Assembly (NCBI GenBank): GCA_017623705.1 | Contig: JAGAOQ010000015.1 | Coordinates: 1-58,740 of the forward strand | Origin: Clostridia bacterium | GTDB lineage: Bacteria; Bacillota; Clostridia; Christensenellales; UBA1242 | Reading direction: 5' to 3' | DNA: 58,740 bases | Notes under the pieces: model-generated | Seen by the model: the letters and a program-made list of their open reading frames with translations, nothing else | Database searches by the model: none | What the model was told of the DNA's origin: nothing | Part shown: piece after piece, positions 50,111 to 58,256 of the stretch | Layout: each line of letters starts with the position of its first letter | How positions within the stretch are numbered: the first letter of the stretch is position 1 | Program-made: the position numbers and the translations under genes

Positions 50111-51598
50111 ATGCGTACATTCACGAAATCAGTGCTTGTAATTACCGCATTCGCCACTTTGACCCGTTTACTGGGCTTTGTTTTTCGTATTTTTTTATCA
50201 CGCTTATTAGGTGCCGAAATGCTAGGTGTTTACCAAATGGCAATGAGTATCTTTATGATTCTACTCACCGTCATCAGTAGTGGCTTACCGCTTGTTATTT
50301 CCCGTGAAGTCGCCAAACACCCGTCCAAAAGTCCACCGATTCGTTCTCTTACGCTTGCTGGTTTAGTTATCGGCATTATCACTTCAATTTTACTGTGCCT
50401 GTTTGTTTTGCTTGGACGCCAGCTTTTAGGGTTCATTTTTACCGACCAGCGTTGTCTTGGTATTTTGTTTGCCCTCCTCCCCGCTTTAATTGCCAGCAGT
50501 ATTTACAGTGTCTTGCGTTCGGTTTGGTGGGGCGAAAAAAAATTTTTCTTGTTAGGTTTAACCGAACTAATTGAACAAGTTGCACGCATTCTTATTTTTG
50601 TACCGCTCCTTGGCATATCCTTTTATTTTGCCGACATGGCACATTTAGCTGCTTGGTCTTTCACAGGTGCATGCATTGTTTCCGCCTTAGTTGTCATCAT
50701 CATCTTTTTGCGTTGTAACCGTTGCACACCTGCCAAAGCTCAACCGCAACAATACATTAAACCACTAATTAAAGCCGCAACCCCGATTACAGGTGTCCGC
50801 CTTTTTTCCAGTTTAACCATTCCCGTCATTACTATCCTACTACCATTACGTTTAGTTGCAGCAGGTTGGGATAACATTACCGCTGTTGCTCACTTGGGTA
50901 TCATTAGCGGTATGACGTTACCACTCTTAACCGTACCTTCAACGGTAATTTCTTCCTTAGCCACAGCACTTGTTCCCGAGCTCTCTAACATGATTAATAC
51001 ACAACAATGGCCCTCTGTACGCCGTCAAATTCGCACTGTATTGCGTTTTACTATCTTTATCAACTTCTGTTTCATTCCCGTCTATTTGGCACTAGGCGGT
51101 CCAATTGGCAGCTTCCTTTACGCCGATACAAGCAGTGGAATTTATCTCGCAAGGTCAGCATGGGTCATGCTTCCTATGTCATTATCACAGATTACAAATA
51201 CCACCCTTAACGCCATGAACCTTGAAAAATTGACAATCCGTAATTACGCGATTGGGACAGTTCTCTTACTGCTAATTATCTGGTTCATGCCTGCCATAAT
51301 CGGTGCCGACGCTGTTTTATTAGGTATGGGACTCGCCATGACAGTTTCCACTTTCTTAAACATTTTAGCCATACGTAAAGCAACAAATTGGCAAGCAAAA
51401 GATATGACACTGCAAACGATTCTCAGTTACCTTGTTATCTGCATTCCCGTTTTTGCGATTGGTTATTTCACATATACTTTCGGCACATGTTTACCAAACT
51501 TCATCAATTTAACGATTGCCGTCAGTCTTGCCGAACTTGCTTTTCTCGGTTTAAGTTGGGCAACAAATTTGTTTACAATTCCACTCAAACGGAAATAA
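50111..51598 (+). CDS. SpoVB/MurJ-like MOP-superfamily lipid flippase
   Basis: A 495-residue protein with about 14 hydrophobic helices. The N-terminal block (TRLLGFVFRIFLSRLLGAEMLGVYQMAMSIF, with VISSGLPLVISREVA) is the hallmark of the SpoVB/MurJ/polysaccharide-exporter family, which flips undecaprenyl-linked precursors across the cytoplasmic membrane. Whether it handles lipid II (MurJ), spore cortex precursor (SpoVB) or a surface polysaccharide cannot be told by eye; no other sporulation gene is near. The start at 50111 is preferred because it fits the leaderless promoter spacing; ATG 50105 is two codons upstream. It is followed by a DUF421 gene after 8 bases. Confidence 0.88.
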   Translation: MRTFTKSVLVITAFATLTRLLGFVFRIFLSRLLGAEMLGVYQMAMSIFMILLTVISSGLPLVISREVAKHPSKSPPIRSLTLAGLVIGIITSILLCLFVLLGRQLLGFIFTDQRCLGILFALLPALIASSIYSVLRSVWWGEKKFFLLGLTELIEQVARILIFVPLLGISFYFADMAHLAAWSFTGACIVSALVVIIIFLRCNRCTPAKAQPQQYIKPLIKAATPITGVRLFSSLTIPVITILLPLRLVAAGWDNITAVAHLGIISGMTLPLLTVPSTVISSLATALVPELSNMINTQQWPSVRRQIRTVLRFTIFINFCFIPVYLALGGPIGSFLYADTSSGIYLARSAWVMLPMSLSQITNTTLNAMNLEKLTIRNYAIGTVLLLLIIWFMPAIIGADAVLLGMGLAMTVSTFLNILAIRKATNWQAKDMTLQTILSYLVICIPVFAIGYFTYTFGTCLPNFINLTIAVSLAELAFLGLSWATNLFTIPLKRK

Positions 51599-51606
51599 CT
51601 TAGGCA

Positions 51607-52071
51607 GTGCTTACCATTGTCATACGTGTTATTGTTATTTACATTATCGCAATTATCATTATGCGTCTTATGGGCAAACGGCAGATTGGCGAAATGGAAC
51701 CTTTTGAATTAGTTATTACATTGATTATTGCCGACCTAGCAACTATTCCCATGGCAGACCCGACAATTCCAATTTGGTACGGCATTCTACCATTGCTAGT
51801 CATTCAAGTAATCCACTTTTTCGTCGTAAAGTTACAACTGAAAAGCAAGACCATTCGCAACATCTTATCAGGTTCGCCCGTGATTGTAGTTTCACCTGCG
51901 GGGATTGATTACAAAAAACTTAAAGAACTTGATATTTGCGAAGACGAATTGATGGAGCTGTTACATAGCAAAGACGTGTTTGATGTTAAGGACATTGACT
52001 ATGCAATCCTGGAAAGTAGCGGTAAAATTTCCGTCGTTCCCAAAGGTGAAGGCGACAAGGTGAAGTTATGA
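51607..52071 (+). CDS. DUF421 (YetF-like) membrane protein
   Basis: A 154-residue protein with three hydrophobic segments and the DUF421 signature: IMRLMGKRQIGEMEPFELVITLIIADLA near the N-terminus, the soluble domain with SGSPVIVVSPAGIDYKKLKEL, and LLHSKDVFDVKDIDYAILESSGKISV. YetF-type proteins are thought to regulate phospholipid or envelope functions; the mechanism is not known. Start is GTG at 51607, 8 bases after the flippase stop. It overlaps the DUF4363 gene by 4 bases; the DUF421-DUF4363 pairing is a recurrent neighbourhood in Bacillota. Confidence 0.85.
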   Translation: MLTIVIRVIVIYIIAIIIMRLMGKRQIGEMEPFELVITLIIADLATIPMADPTIPIWYGILPLLVIQVIHFFVVKLQLKSKTIRNILSGSPVIVVSPAGIDYKKLKELDICEDELMELLHSKDVFDVKDIDYAILESSGKISVVPKGEGDKVKL

Positions 52072-52463
52072 AACGTTGGATTGCAACAATCTGCATCACC
52101 ATACTGATTATCGGTGCAGTAATTTGGGAACAAGTCTATGTCAACCAAACCTTCAAACACCTCGAAGTTCAAATCGACACCCTCATTGCATCGGTCGAAG
52201 TTTGTCCCGATGACCAAGCCGATACCGACGCAAACAAAGCTCAAATCAAAGCGATTGAAAGTTATTGGTTAAAACGAGAACAAGTACTTTGCTACTTAGT
52301 TAAACACACCGAAACTTTCCAAATCAGTGATGCTATCATCTACGCCAAAAATTTCATTGACTTCGGGAATAAAGAAGAAGTTATGTCCGCCTTGCAGAAA
52401 CTATCTTATCTTGTGCGTGTCCATAAATACAACATGGGAACAAGTCTCGAAAACATTATTTAG
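52068..52463 (+). CDS. DUF4363-like small membrane protein
   Basis: A 131-residue product with one N-terminal membrane segment (about 5-22) and a helical outer domain rich in charged residues (IESYWLKREQVLCYLVKH, then KEEVMSALQKL). This fits DUF4363, which is usually encoded beside a DUF421 protein. The ATG overlaps the DUF421 stop (ATGA), so the two are translated together and probably interact. It is the last gene of the flippase-DUF421-DUF4363 unit and overlaps the uvrA 3' end by 8 bases. Function unknown. Confidence 0.75.
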   Translation: MKRWIATICITILIIGAVIWEQVYVNQTFKHLEVQIDTLIASVEVCPDDQADTDANKAQIKAIESYWLKREQVLCYLVKHTETFQISDAIIYAKNFIDFGNKEEVMSALQKLSYLVRVHKYNMGTSLENII

Positions 52464-55020
52464 TTGGTTTTAATAATGTTTTCAAAAATTGTCCGGTATA
52501 ACTTTGAGCAACTTGACTAACCGCCTCAGGTGTTCCCGTCGCAATTACTTGTCCGCCCCCACTACCGCCTTCGGGCCCCATATCAATAATGTAGTCAGCC
52601 ACTTTAATCACGTCTAAGTTATGTTCAATCACAACCATAGTATTACCTGCATCAACTAAGCGGTTTAAGACTTCAATTAAATTTTTAACGTCATAAGTCG
52701 ATAAGCCAGTTGTCGGCTCATCGAGAATGTACATTGTTTGTCCAGTCATTGGTCGTGCTAACTCCGTCGCTAATTTAACACGTTGAGCTTCACCACCCGA
52801 CAATTCAGTTGCCGGTTGCCCCAGCTTAATGTAACCCAAACCAACGTCTTTTAAGGTTTGTAGTTTTTTCGCAATTTTGGCATGATTCGCAAAAAACTCA
52901 CAAGCTTCTTCCACTGTCATTTCCAAAATATCCCAGATACTTTTTCCTTTGTAAAGAATCGACAAAGTTTCACGGTTAAAGCGTTTGCCACCGCAAACAT
53001 CACACTTAACGTAAATATCTGGCAAAAAGTGCATTTCAATTTTTTGTGTGCCATCACCTTCGCAATTTTCACAACGCCCACCAGCCACGTTAAATGAAAA
53101 CCGTCCGGGTTCAAAACCACGTTCTTTGGCTTCTTTCGTTGAAGCAAATAATTCACGTACCAACGTCCACAAACCCGTGTACGTCGCAGGATTACTGCGT
53201 GGCGTACGTCCAATAGGACTTTGGTCAATGCGGATAATTTTATCAACATACGGCTTCCCAATCCCGTTCTGTAAGCCCTGAAATAGCTCATAATTAACTA
53301 AACTACTCTTTCCACTACCAGACACACCCGTAACTACCGTTAACACACCAACAGGGAAAGCAACGTCAATGTGTCGCAAATTATTTGTTTTAGCATCTTT
53401 AACCCAAATCATTTTGTCAGTAACAGGTCGTCGCTTTGCAGGCACGAGAATTTGGTCTTTCCCCGACAAAAAATGTCCCGTAATTGAGCGTTCACATTTA
53501 GCGACATCTGCCACCGAACCTGCAACCACAATTTCGCCACCATGCACCCCAGCGTATGGACCAACGTCAACAATGAAGTCCGCACTGCGAATCGTTTCTT
53601 CATCATGCTCAACAACGATTAAGGTATTGCCTTGATCACGCAAGTGCATTAACGCCGACAGCAACCGTTGGTTATCTCTTTGATGTAAGCCGATACTTGG
53701 TTCATCTAAAATATACAAGACGCCGACCAAACCAGCACCAATTTGCGTAGCCAAACGAATTCGTTGACTTTCACCACCCGACAAAGTTCCTGCACTTCTT
53801 GCTAACGTCAAATAATGCAAACCAACATCAATCAAGAATTGACAACGAGCTAACACCTCTTTCACAATCGGGCGAGCGGTAACTTCTGCCGCACCTTTTA
53901 AGGTTAAGTTACGAACAACTTCCACCATTTCGGTGATGGGTAAAGCTGTGAGCTGTGAAATATTATAATCACCAACGGTAACAGCCAAAACTTCTGGTTT
54001 CAGCTTTTGCCCATGACAAGCTTGACAATCATCTTGAATAATCATTTTTCCCAAAGCATTTCGCATGTACTCACTGCTGGTTTCGTGGTAACGTGTCATC
54101 GCCTCTTCGGGCGTCATATAACGGATTGATTCAAATGCACAATGTTTAATTTTTTCAGGATCCATGCGTTGTACAAAGCCCAAACCGTTACAATGTTCAC
54201 ACGCTCCAAACGGACTGTTAAAAGAAAAACTTCGTGGCTCTAATTCGGGAATAGATACCCCACAATCCACACACGCCAGCTTATCCGAAAAAGTACGTAC
54301 CTCATCACCACAAACCACTGTTACTAAACCGTTAGTCAACTTCAAAGCAATCTCAATACCGTCAACTAAACGAGTTCGTTCTTCTTCTAACGCCTTCAAA
54401 CGGTCTACAACGACGTTGATGTTATGTTTTATGTTTTTATCCAACTTAATCTCTTCGTCCAATGTCCACAGTGTTCCGTCGACTTTAATGCGTACATAAC
54501 CACTCTTGCGTAGCTCATCAAAACGCTTTTCAAAACTGCCCTTTGCTCCACGGACAATCGGTGCTTCTAGGTAAATTTGTTGTCCTGCAAAGTGTTGATA
54601 AATTTGATCAATAATTTGATCGACCGTTTGCCTTTCAACGACCTTACCACACTGTGGACAATGCGGAATACCTACCCGTGCGTATAAAAGACGTAAGTAA
54701 TCGTAAATCTCAGTAACTGTACCAACAGTCGAACGTGGATTATTATTCGTAGTTTTTTGATCAATCGCAATCGAAGGCGACAAGCCGACAATTTTATCCA
54801 CATCGGGTTTTTGCATTTGCCCGAGAAACATGCGAGCATAAGAACTTAAACTTTCCATGAAGCGTCGTTGACCTTCGGCATACAAAGTTCCGAAAGCCAA
54901 ACTACTTTTACCACTTCCCGATACGCCAGTAAAAACAACCAACTTATTGCGTGGAATCGTAACATCAACATTTTTTAAGTTGTGTTCCCTTGCCCCTGTA
55001 ATTACAATTTCATCTAACAT
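52456..55020 (-). CDS. uvrA: Excinuclease ABC subunit A
   Basis: UvrA recognises DNA damage for nucleotide excision repair and loads UvrB. The start at 55020 (MLDEIVITGAREHNLKNVDV) is the family N-terminus; an earlier in-frame start would lie in the promoter. It carries two ABC modules: Walker A GVSGSGKSS (32-40) and a second copy near the C-terminal half, signature motifs LSGGESQRIRLA and LSGGEAQRVKLA, and the Q-loop region. Two zinc modules are visible: CVDC with CEHC 19 residues later, and CENC with CDVC 19 residues later. The 854 residues are shorter than the usual 940 or so, so some loop insertions are missing. It overlaps the convergent DUF4363 gene by 8 bases and has its own leaderless promoter behind the sigma factor gene. 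Confidence 0.97.
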   Translation of the reverse strand: MLDEIVITGAREHNLKNVDVTIPRNKLVVFTGVSGSGKSSLAFGTLYAEGQRRFMESLSSYARMFLGQMQKPDVDKIVGLSPSIAIDQKTTNNNPRSTVGTVTEIYDYLRLLYARVGIPHCPQCGKVVERQTVDQIIDQIYQHFAGQQIYLEAPIVRGAKGSFEKRFDELRKSGYVRIKVDGTLWTLDEEIKLDKNIKHNINVVVDRLKALEEERTRLVDGIEIALKLTNGLVTVVCGDEVRTFSDKLACVDCGVSIPELEPRSFSFNSPFGACEHCNGLGFVQRMDPEKIKHCAFESIRYMTPEEAMTRYHETSSEYMRNALGKMIIQDDCQACHGQKLKPEVLAVTVGDYNISQLTALPITEMVEVVRNLTLKGAAEVTARPIVKEVLARCQFLIDVGLHYLTLARSAGTLSGGESQRIRLATQIGAGLVGVLYILDEPSIGLHQRDNQRLLSALMHLRDQGNTLIVVEHDEETIRSADFIVDVGPYAGVHGGEIVVAGSVADVAKCERSITGHFLSGKDQILVPAKRRPVTDKMIWVKDAKTNNLRHIDVAFPVGVLTVVTGVSGSGKSSLVNYELFQGLQNGIGKPYVDKIIRIDQSPIGRTPRSNPATYTGLWTLVRELFASTKEAKERGFEPGRFSFNVAGGRCENCEGDGTQKIEMHFLPDIYVKCDVCGGKRFNRETLSILYKGKSIWDILEMTVEEACEFFANHAKIAKKLQTLKDVGLGYIKLGQPATELSGGEAQRVKLATELARPMTGQTMYILDEPTTGLSTYDVKNLIEVLNRLVDAGNTMVVIEHNLDVIKVADYIIDMGPEGGSGGGQVIATGTPEAVSQVAQSYTGQFLKTLLKPTK

Positions 55021-55027
55021 AGTCTTT

Positions 55028-55056
55028 ATTATACCCCATTTCAAGTATGATTTCAA
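55028..55056 (-). promoter_or_regulatory. Promoter of uvrA, leaderless arrangement
   Basis: On the minus strand TTGAAA (55056-55051), a 17-base spacer and perfect TATAAT (55033-55028); ATG follows after 7 bases. No Shine-Dalgarno site and no SOS (LexA) box are obvious in the 42-base gap after the sigma factor gene. Confidence 0.8.
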
Positions 55057-55062
55057 TGTGTG

Positions 55063-55539
55063 TTAATCTTTACGAATTTCTTGTGCTAAACGATGAATCT
55101 TTTGAATTGTATTATCCACTTTTTTCTTGTTGATGCTAAAAATTTTACAAATCTCGTCATAAGAATAACCTTGAAAATAAGCATTAAAGATTGCCTTTTC
55201 CACATCACTACACTTTTGTAAAACTTCGTGTAAAATTTTTAATAATTCTTCAACATGGTTTCCCGAACTGTCAAAATCTTCCCCTACCGTCGGCTCCGTT
55301 GCTTTAATTGGTTCAATTACTTTATAACTACGAATTACATCAATAATTCGATTACGAATCACAACACTAGCGTACGTTTCAAATTTAGCATTACTTTTCT
55401 CGTTGTAAGTCTGTTGAGCTTTCAAAAGAGCAATCATACCTTCTTGCACTAAATCTTCTTCATCAAGTCCCACAACATCATAACTACGCATCAAACCACG
55501 AGCAATCGTACGGACCATTCTTTCGTATTCATAAACCAT
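55063..55539 (-). CDS. SigH-like RNA polymerase sigma factor (sigma-70 family)
   Basis: A 158-residue sigma factor with region 2 (LDEEDLVQEGMIALLKAQQTY, then FETYASVVIRNRIIDVIRS) and region 4 (CSDVEKAIFNAYFQGYSYDEICKIFSINKKKVDNTIQK). It lacks regions 1 and 3. The LVQEG.I.L..A...Y block and its place behind mrnC and rlmB correspond to SigH of Bacillota (mrnC-rlmB-yacP-sigH), where SigH drives competence and early sporulation genes; here the yacP gene is missing. A strong AAGGAG site lies 8 bases before the ATG. The stop is 42 bases before uvrA. Confidence 0.85.
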   Translation of the reverse strand: MVYEYERMVRTIARGLMRSYDVVGLDEEDLVQEGMIALLKAQQTYNEKSNAKFETYASVVIRNRIIDVIRSYKVIEPIKATEPTVGEDFDSSGNHVEELLKILHEVLQKCSDVEKAIFNAYFQGYSYDEICKIFSINKKKVDNTIQKIHRLAQEIRKD

Positions 55540-55572
55540 CGTTTCATCTCCTTAACATTTGATTTAGCGTAA

Positions 55573-56289
55573 TTATAAAGTTCTTTGGCGATTTACTTCA
55601 TACAAAGCGATGGCAGTAGCACTACCCACATTCAAACTATTAACTTTCCCATGCATACGAATAGTAACAATACCATCAACCAACTTACGAGTTAATTGAT
55701 GAATGCCTTTGCCTTCGCTCCCCATCACCAAAGCCGTTGGTCCTTTCAAATTAACTTTGGAAATTTCCATACCACCTAATTCAACGCCATAAACCCAAAA
55801 ACCTTTGTCTTTCAAGCGTTGAATTTCTTGATTAACATTAACAACTTTACAAATCTGCACATTTGATGCCGCCCCTTGACTAACCCGCATTGCCGTATCA
55901 TTGACTGTTACACTACGATTTTTCGGTAAAATAATTCCATCAACACCCATGCACTCTGCTGTACGGATAATGTTACCTAAATTATGCGGATCTTCAATTC
56001 CATCTAAAATCAACATCAAAGGTTGTTTCCCTTGTGCATAAGCCCCTTCAATAACTTCTTTCAAATCAAAATATTGGTAGTTTGTAACATACGCCACAAT
56101 CCCTTGATGATTCTTTGATTTGCTAACTTTATCCAAAGCCGCCTTATCTACGAATTGATAAGTAACCCCCGACGCTTTAATCCGTTCAATTAACTGTTGA
56201 TCACGCATATTTGGCGACACTAAAATTTTATCAATCGTACCATTTCCGTCCAACGCCTGAGCAATACTGTTTCGTCCTTCAATTAACAT
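55573..56289 (-). CDS. rlmB: 23S rRNA (guanosine-2'-O-)-methyltransferase RlmB
   Basis: A 238-residue SpoU-family methyltransferase. It should 2'-O-methylate G2251 in the 23S peptidyl-transferase loop with SAM as donor. The N-terminal L30e-like domain (VSPNMRDQQLIERIKASG) precedes the trefoil-knot SPOUT domain with DGIEDPHNLGNIIRTAECMGV, PTALVMGSEGKGIHQL and SLNVGSATAIALYE. The ATG overlaps the mrnC stop (TAATG), with GGAG 11 bases upstream. A TrmH-type tRNA methyltransferase is the alternative, but the mrnC-rlmB-sigH context favours RlmB. Confidence 0.93.
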   Translation of the reverse strand: MLIEGRNSIAQALDGNGTIDKILVSPNMRDQQLIERIKASGVTYQFVDKAALDKVSKSKNHQGIVAYVTNYQYFDLKEVIEGAYAQGKQPLMLILDGIEDPHNLGNIIRTAECMGVDGIILPKNRSVTVNDTAMRVSQGAASNVQICKVVNVNQEIQRLKDKGFWVYGVELGGMEISKVNLKGPTALVMGSEGKGIHQLTRKLVDGIVTIRMHGKVNSLNVGSATAIALYEVNRQRTL

Positions 56290-56696
56290 TAGTATTGTAT
56301 CTCCTTCATTCGAGCAACATTCAATGCTGCATTAATTCTACCTAAATTTCCCGTCAAATGCCAAAAACCAATTAACGCCTCAATCGCAGTCGCACGCTTA
56401 TAGTTAGACAAAGTCGTCGACTTCGGCACATTGTTATTATGAGCATTACGAGCATGCTTGACCAAATCTTTTTCGATTGGCGTAAAAGTTGGTTCAAGCT
56501 CACGGAAAATTTCACTTTGAAAAGAAGCACACTCATAAGATGTAGCAATACTGTGCATTTCCCCTGCCTTACTGTAATTCGCCACGTTTTCAATTAACAA
56601 GACAGCACGAATATTGTAAGACCATACAGCATCGCCGACAAAAGCCAAATACAACGGATTCAAAAGACTAGCGTCTTTTTCAGAGATTAAATTCAT
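56289..56696 (-). CDS. mrnC: Mini-ribonuclease III
   Basis: A dsRNA-binding-domain-free RNase III relative that matures 23S rRNA ends in Bacillota. From ATG 56696 (MNLISEKDASLLNPLYLAFVGDAVW) the product has about 135 residues. An upstream start in the same frame would add 28 Cys-rich residues covering the promoter and is rejected. The catalytic block YLAFVGDAVWSYNIRAVLL and the second acidic site ATAIEALIGFWHLTG are typical; KHARNAHNNNVPKS matches the conserved R/N-N-P-K segment. First gene of the mrnC-rlmB-sigH unit. Its 23S substrate is encoded less than 2 kb upstream. Confidence 0.92.
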   Translation of the reverse strand: MNLISEKDASLLNPLYLAFVGDAVWSYNIRAVLLIENVANYSKAGEMHSIATSYECASFQSEIFRELEPTFTPIEKDLVKHARNAHNNNVPKSTTLSNYKRATAIEALIGFWHLTGNLGRINAALNVARMKEIQY

Positions 56697-56703
56697 ATAT
56701 ATA

Positions 56704-56733
56704 AGAATATCATTAAACATGGAACATGTGCAA
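56704..56733 (-). promoter_or_regulatory. Promoter of mrnC, leaderless arrangement
   Basis: On the minus strand TTGCAC (56733-56728), an 18-base spacer and TATTCT (56709-56704). The mrnC ATG at 56696 follows after 7 bases. It overlaps the start of the divergent gene at 56719. Confidence 0.5.
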
Positions 56734-57141
56734 TTTATTTTACAGCATATTGGTCGGGTAACAATCAACCACGAGTACACTGTCGACTTGCAAGCGGGTC
56801 AAGCATTACAAATTGATTGGTTTGCCGACAACGACATAATTATTACTACCAACAAACAAGAAATGTATTATAACGCCCAGAATACCACCCAGATTGACGA
56901 ACACACGTATTTGATACAAATTCTCACAACCAGCGACTTGCATGATTTACCAGTCAAATTCGAGCGTTATCCCTACATTATCGCCGACAATATTGTCATC
57001 AACCAAGAGCAACAAACGTACTTTACAGCGGACGCAATTGACATCATGCCCGATGAAATTGTCGCAACGCATGGCAACCACGCTACCCGTCTACTTTTCA
57101 GTGGCGACAAAATCGCAACCGAAGAATACATTAAAAAATAA
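56719..57141 (+). CDS. Hypothetical protein
   Basis: A 140-residue soluble protein that I do not recognise. It is acidic, beta-rich (many I/T/Y alternations, such as VQFILQHIGRVTINHEYTV and TYLIQILTTSD) and has no signal or membrane segment. The start ATG lies 22 bases from the divergent mrnC ATG. A TATCAT box 5 bases before the start could be a -10 element, but its -35 partner is weak. It ends one base before the stop of the convergent TraX-like fragment, so no room is left for a terminator. Confidence 0.65.
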   Translation: MEHVQFILQHIGRVTINHEYTVDLQAGQALQIDWFADNDIIITTNKQEMYYNAQNTTQIDEHTYLIQILTTSDLHDLPVKFERYPYIIADNIVINQEQQTYFTADAIDIMPDEIVATHGNHATRLLFSGDKIATEEYIKK

Positions 57142-57525
57142 TTAAACGACAAAGGTTAAGCACAACAAAACAACTAAATGCAACGGATAAAATCCATAAA
57201 ATAAATATTTAATTTTTTTATTACTTTTTCTTTGATTATCGTAAAATGATAATGGCAAAATACTCAATAAGGCAAAAAGTTGTATAAAAGTATTAAAAGT
57301 TATAGCAGGATAAACCGTACAACATAATTGAATCACAAATAGAACTGTCATAAGAGCAAACAGTAAAAACTTTAATAATCCCCGCTCTCTAAATAAATAG
57401 AAAACAAAAGGCAACAAAATCCCATACCACTGATAATCAATCCGTAAAACCAAAGCCAGAAAACTCAAAATAAAAAACACTAACCAACTTATTATCCGTA
57501 AAATTACTTTTTCTGCCAATTCCAA
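57142..57525 (-). CDS. TraX-like membrane protein fragment
   Basis: A 127-residue protein with four hydrophobic helices. It resembles the C-terminal half of the TraX acyltransferase family: IDYQWYGILLPFVFYLFRERGLLKFLL, a QLFALLSILPLSFYDNQRK segment and KYLFYGFYPLHLVVLL, the last with the typical Y-P-x-H-L motif. TraX proteins are usually about 230-250 residues; the N-terminal half is missing. The first in-frame start is a TTG at 57525 without a ribosome binding site; the frame stays open a little further upstream, through the direct repeat/terminator at 57551-57576. This suggests a gene truncated by whatever placed the upstream segment there. It may be non-functional. Confidence 0.55.
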   Translation of the reverse strand: MELAEKVILRIISWLVFFILSFLALVLRIDYQWYGILLPFVFYLFRERGLLKFLLFALMTVLFVIQLCCTVYPAITFNTFIQLFALLSILPLSFYDNQRKSNKKIKYLFYGFYPLHLVVLLCLTFVV

Positions 57526-57550
57526 ACGCTTTGAAGCTTCCCAAAGAAAT

Positions 57551-57576
57551 AAAAAAACCGCTCTTACGAACGGTTT
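57551..57576 (-). terminator. Terminator after the hypothetical gene; copy 1 of a 26-bp direct repeat
   Basis: On the minus strand a 9-bp stem (one G-U pair) closed by a GUAA tetraloop and followed by a run of seven U. It begins 7 bases after the stop of the gene at 57583-58125. All 26 bases recur at 58223-58248 behind the 5S rRNA gene. Confidence 0.85.
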
Positions 57577-57582
57577 AACTCA

Positions 57583-58125
57583 TTACATTTCTCTGCCATT
57601 GTCTTGAATATAATTATTATGCTTTTCTTCTTCTGGGTATTCTTTCCCCGTTTTATCCTCTACACCGCTAAACAATTGGGGTTCAGGTTGGAAAACATCT
57701 TTATCACGAAAACCAAATTCGCCTAACCCTCTCATTTTTGATAAATTAACCTTAACCATTAAATCTTCAATACTGCTATATTTGTTTTCAATAGTATGTT
57801 CTCCAACTTTCACAGACATTCCAAGATCATCAACAAGACAATACATCAAATTATCAAATGATTTCTTGTTTGTAACTGAAAATCCATCAATTTTTGAGAT
57901 ATTTTCAGCGGTCGTGCCAAAATGAGTAACAAAAAACTTATTTTTCTTAATATTTTCTTCGTCATAAATAACCATCATCCAATCCTTTAAAAATTCTATT
58001 TCTTGGTTATTATTATACTTAAATCTAATATTAACACTTGAATTAGTAGATTTATCATTAAATCTACCATAATCAATCGACGTATTAACATCTGATACGT
58101 GAGTTTTCTTTTTTTCTTTTTCCAT
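57583..58125 (-). CDS. Hypothetical protein between duplicated rRNA-type terminators
   Basis: A 180-residue, very hydrophilic protein (Lys/Asn/Asp/Glu-rich) without signal or membrane segment and not assigned to a family. It begins with a Lys/Glu run and contains an alpha/beta-looking middle (IEFLKDWMMVIYDEENIKKNKFFVTHFG). A good AAGGAAGG ribosome binding site precedes the ATG, unlike most genes nearby. It seems more AT-rich than its neighbours. A 26-bp direct repeat containing the rRNA terminator flanks it on both sides, 672 bp apart, which suggests acquisition or duplication at the end of the rRNA operon. Confidence 0.7.
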   Translation of the reverse strand: MEKEKKKTHVSDVNTSIDYGRFNDKSTNSSVNIRFKYNNNQEIEFLKDWMMVIYDEENIKKNKFFVTHFGTTAENISKIDGFSVTNKKSFDNLMYCLVDDLGMSVKVGEHTIENKYSSIEDLMVKVNLSKMRGLGEFGFRDKDVFQPEPQLFSGVEDKTGKEYPEEEKHNNYIQDNGREM

Positions 58126-58173
58126 TTTTTCCTTCCTTTTTTAATTCAAATCTATAAAAAGTTTATCAAAAAT

Positions 58174-58188
58174 AAAAAAAAAAAAAAA
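58174..58188. repeat. A15 homopolymer upstream of the hypothetical gene
   Basis: Fifteen consecutive A (T on the coding strand) lie about 50 bases upstream of the ATG at 58125, in a 97-base gap made almost wholly of A and T. Such tracts change length easily and could affect promoter strength, but no clear promoter is seen here. Confidence 0.6.
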
Positions 58189-58222
58189 TCAACATTTTTT
58201 TAACAAAAAAGTAAAAAACAAC

Positions 58223-58251
58223 AAAAAAACCGCTCTTACGAACGGTTTTTT
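58223..58251 (-). terminator. rRNA operon terminator; copy 2 of the 26-bp direct repeat
   Basis: The same 9-bp stem, GUAA loop and U-run as at 57551-57576, located 6 bases after the 3' end of 5S rRNA. On both sides of the stem there are long A/T runs, so it terminates strongly in the minus direction. Confidence 0.9.
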
Positions 58252-58256
58252 AATGG

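Noticed and set aside
56697-56780. Longer mrnC start at 56780 with a Cys-rich N-terminal extension
   Set aside because: The extension overlaps the divergent gene and the promoter, and Mini-III proteins begin close to the L-N-P-L-Y-L-A-F block.
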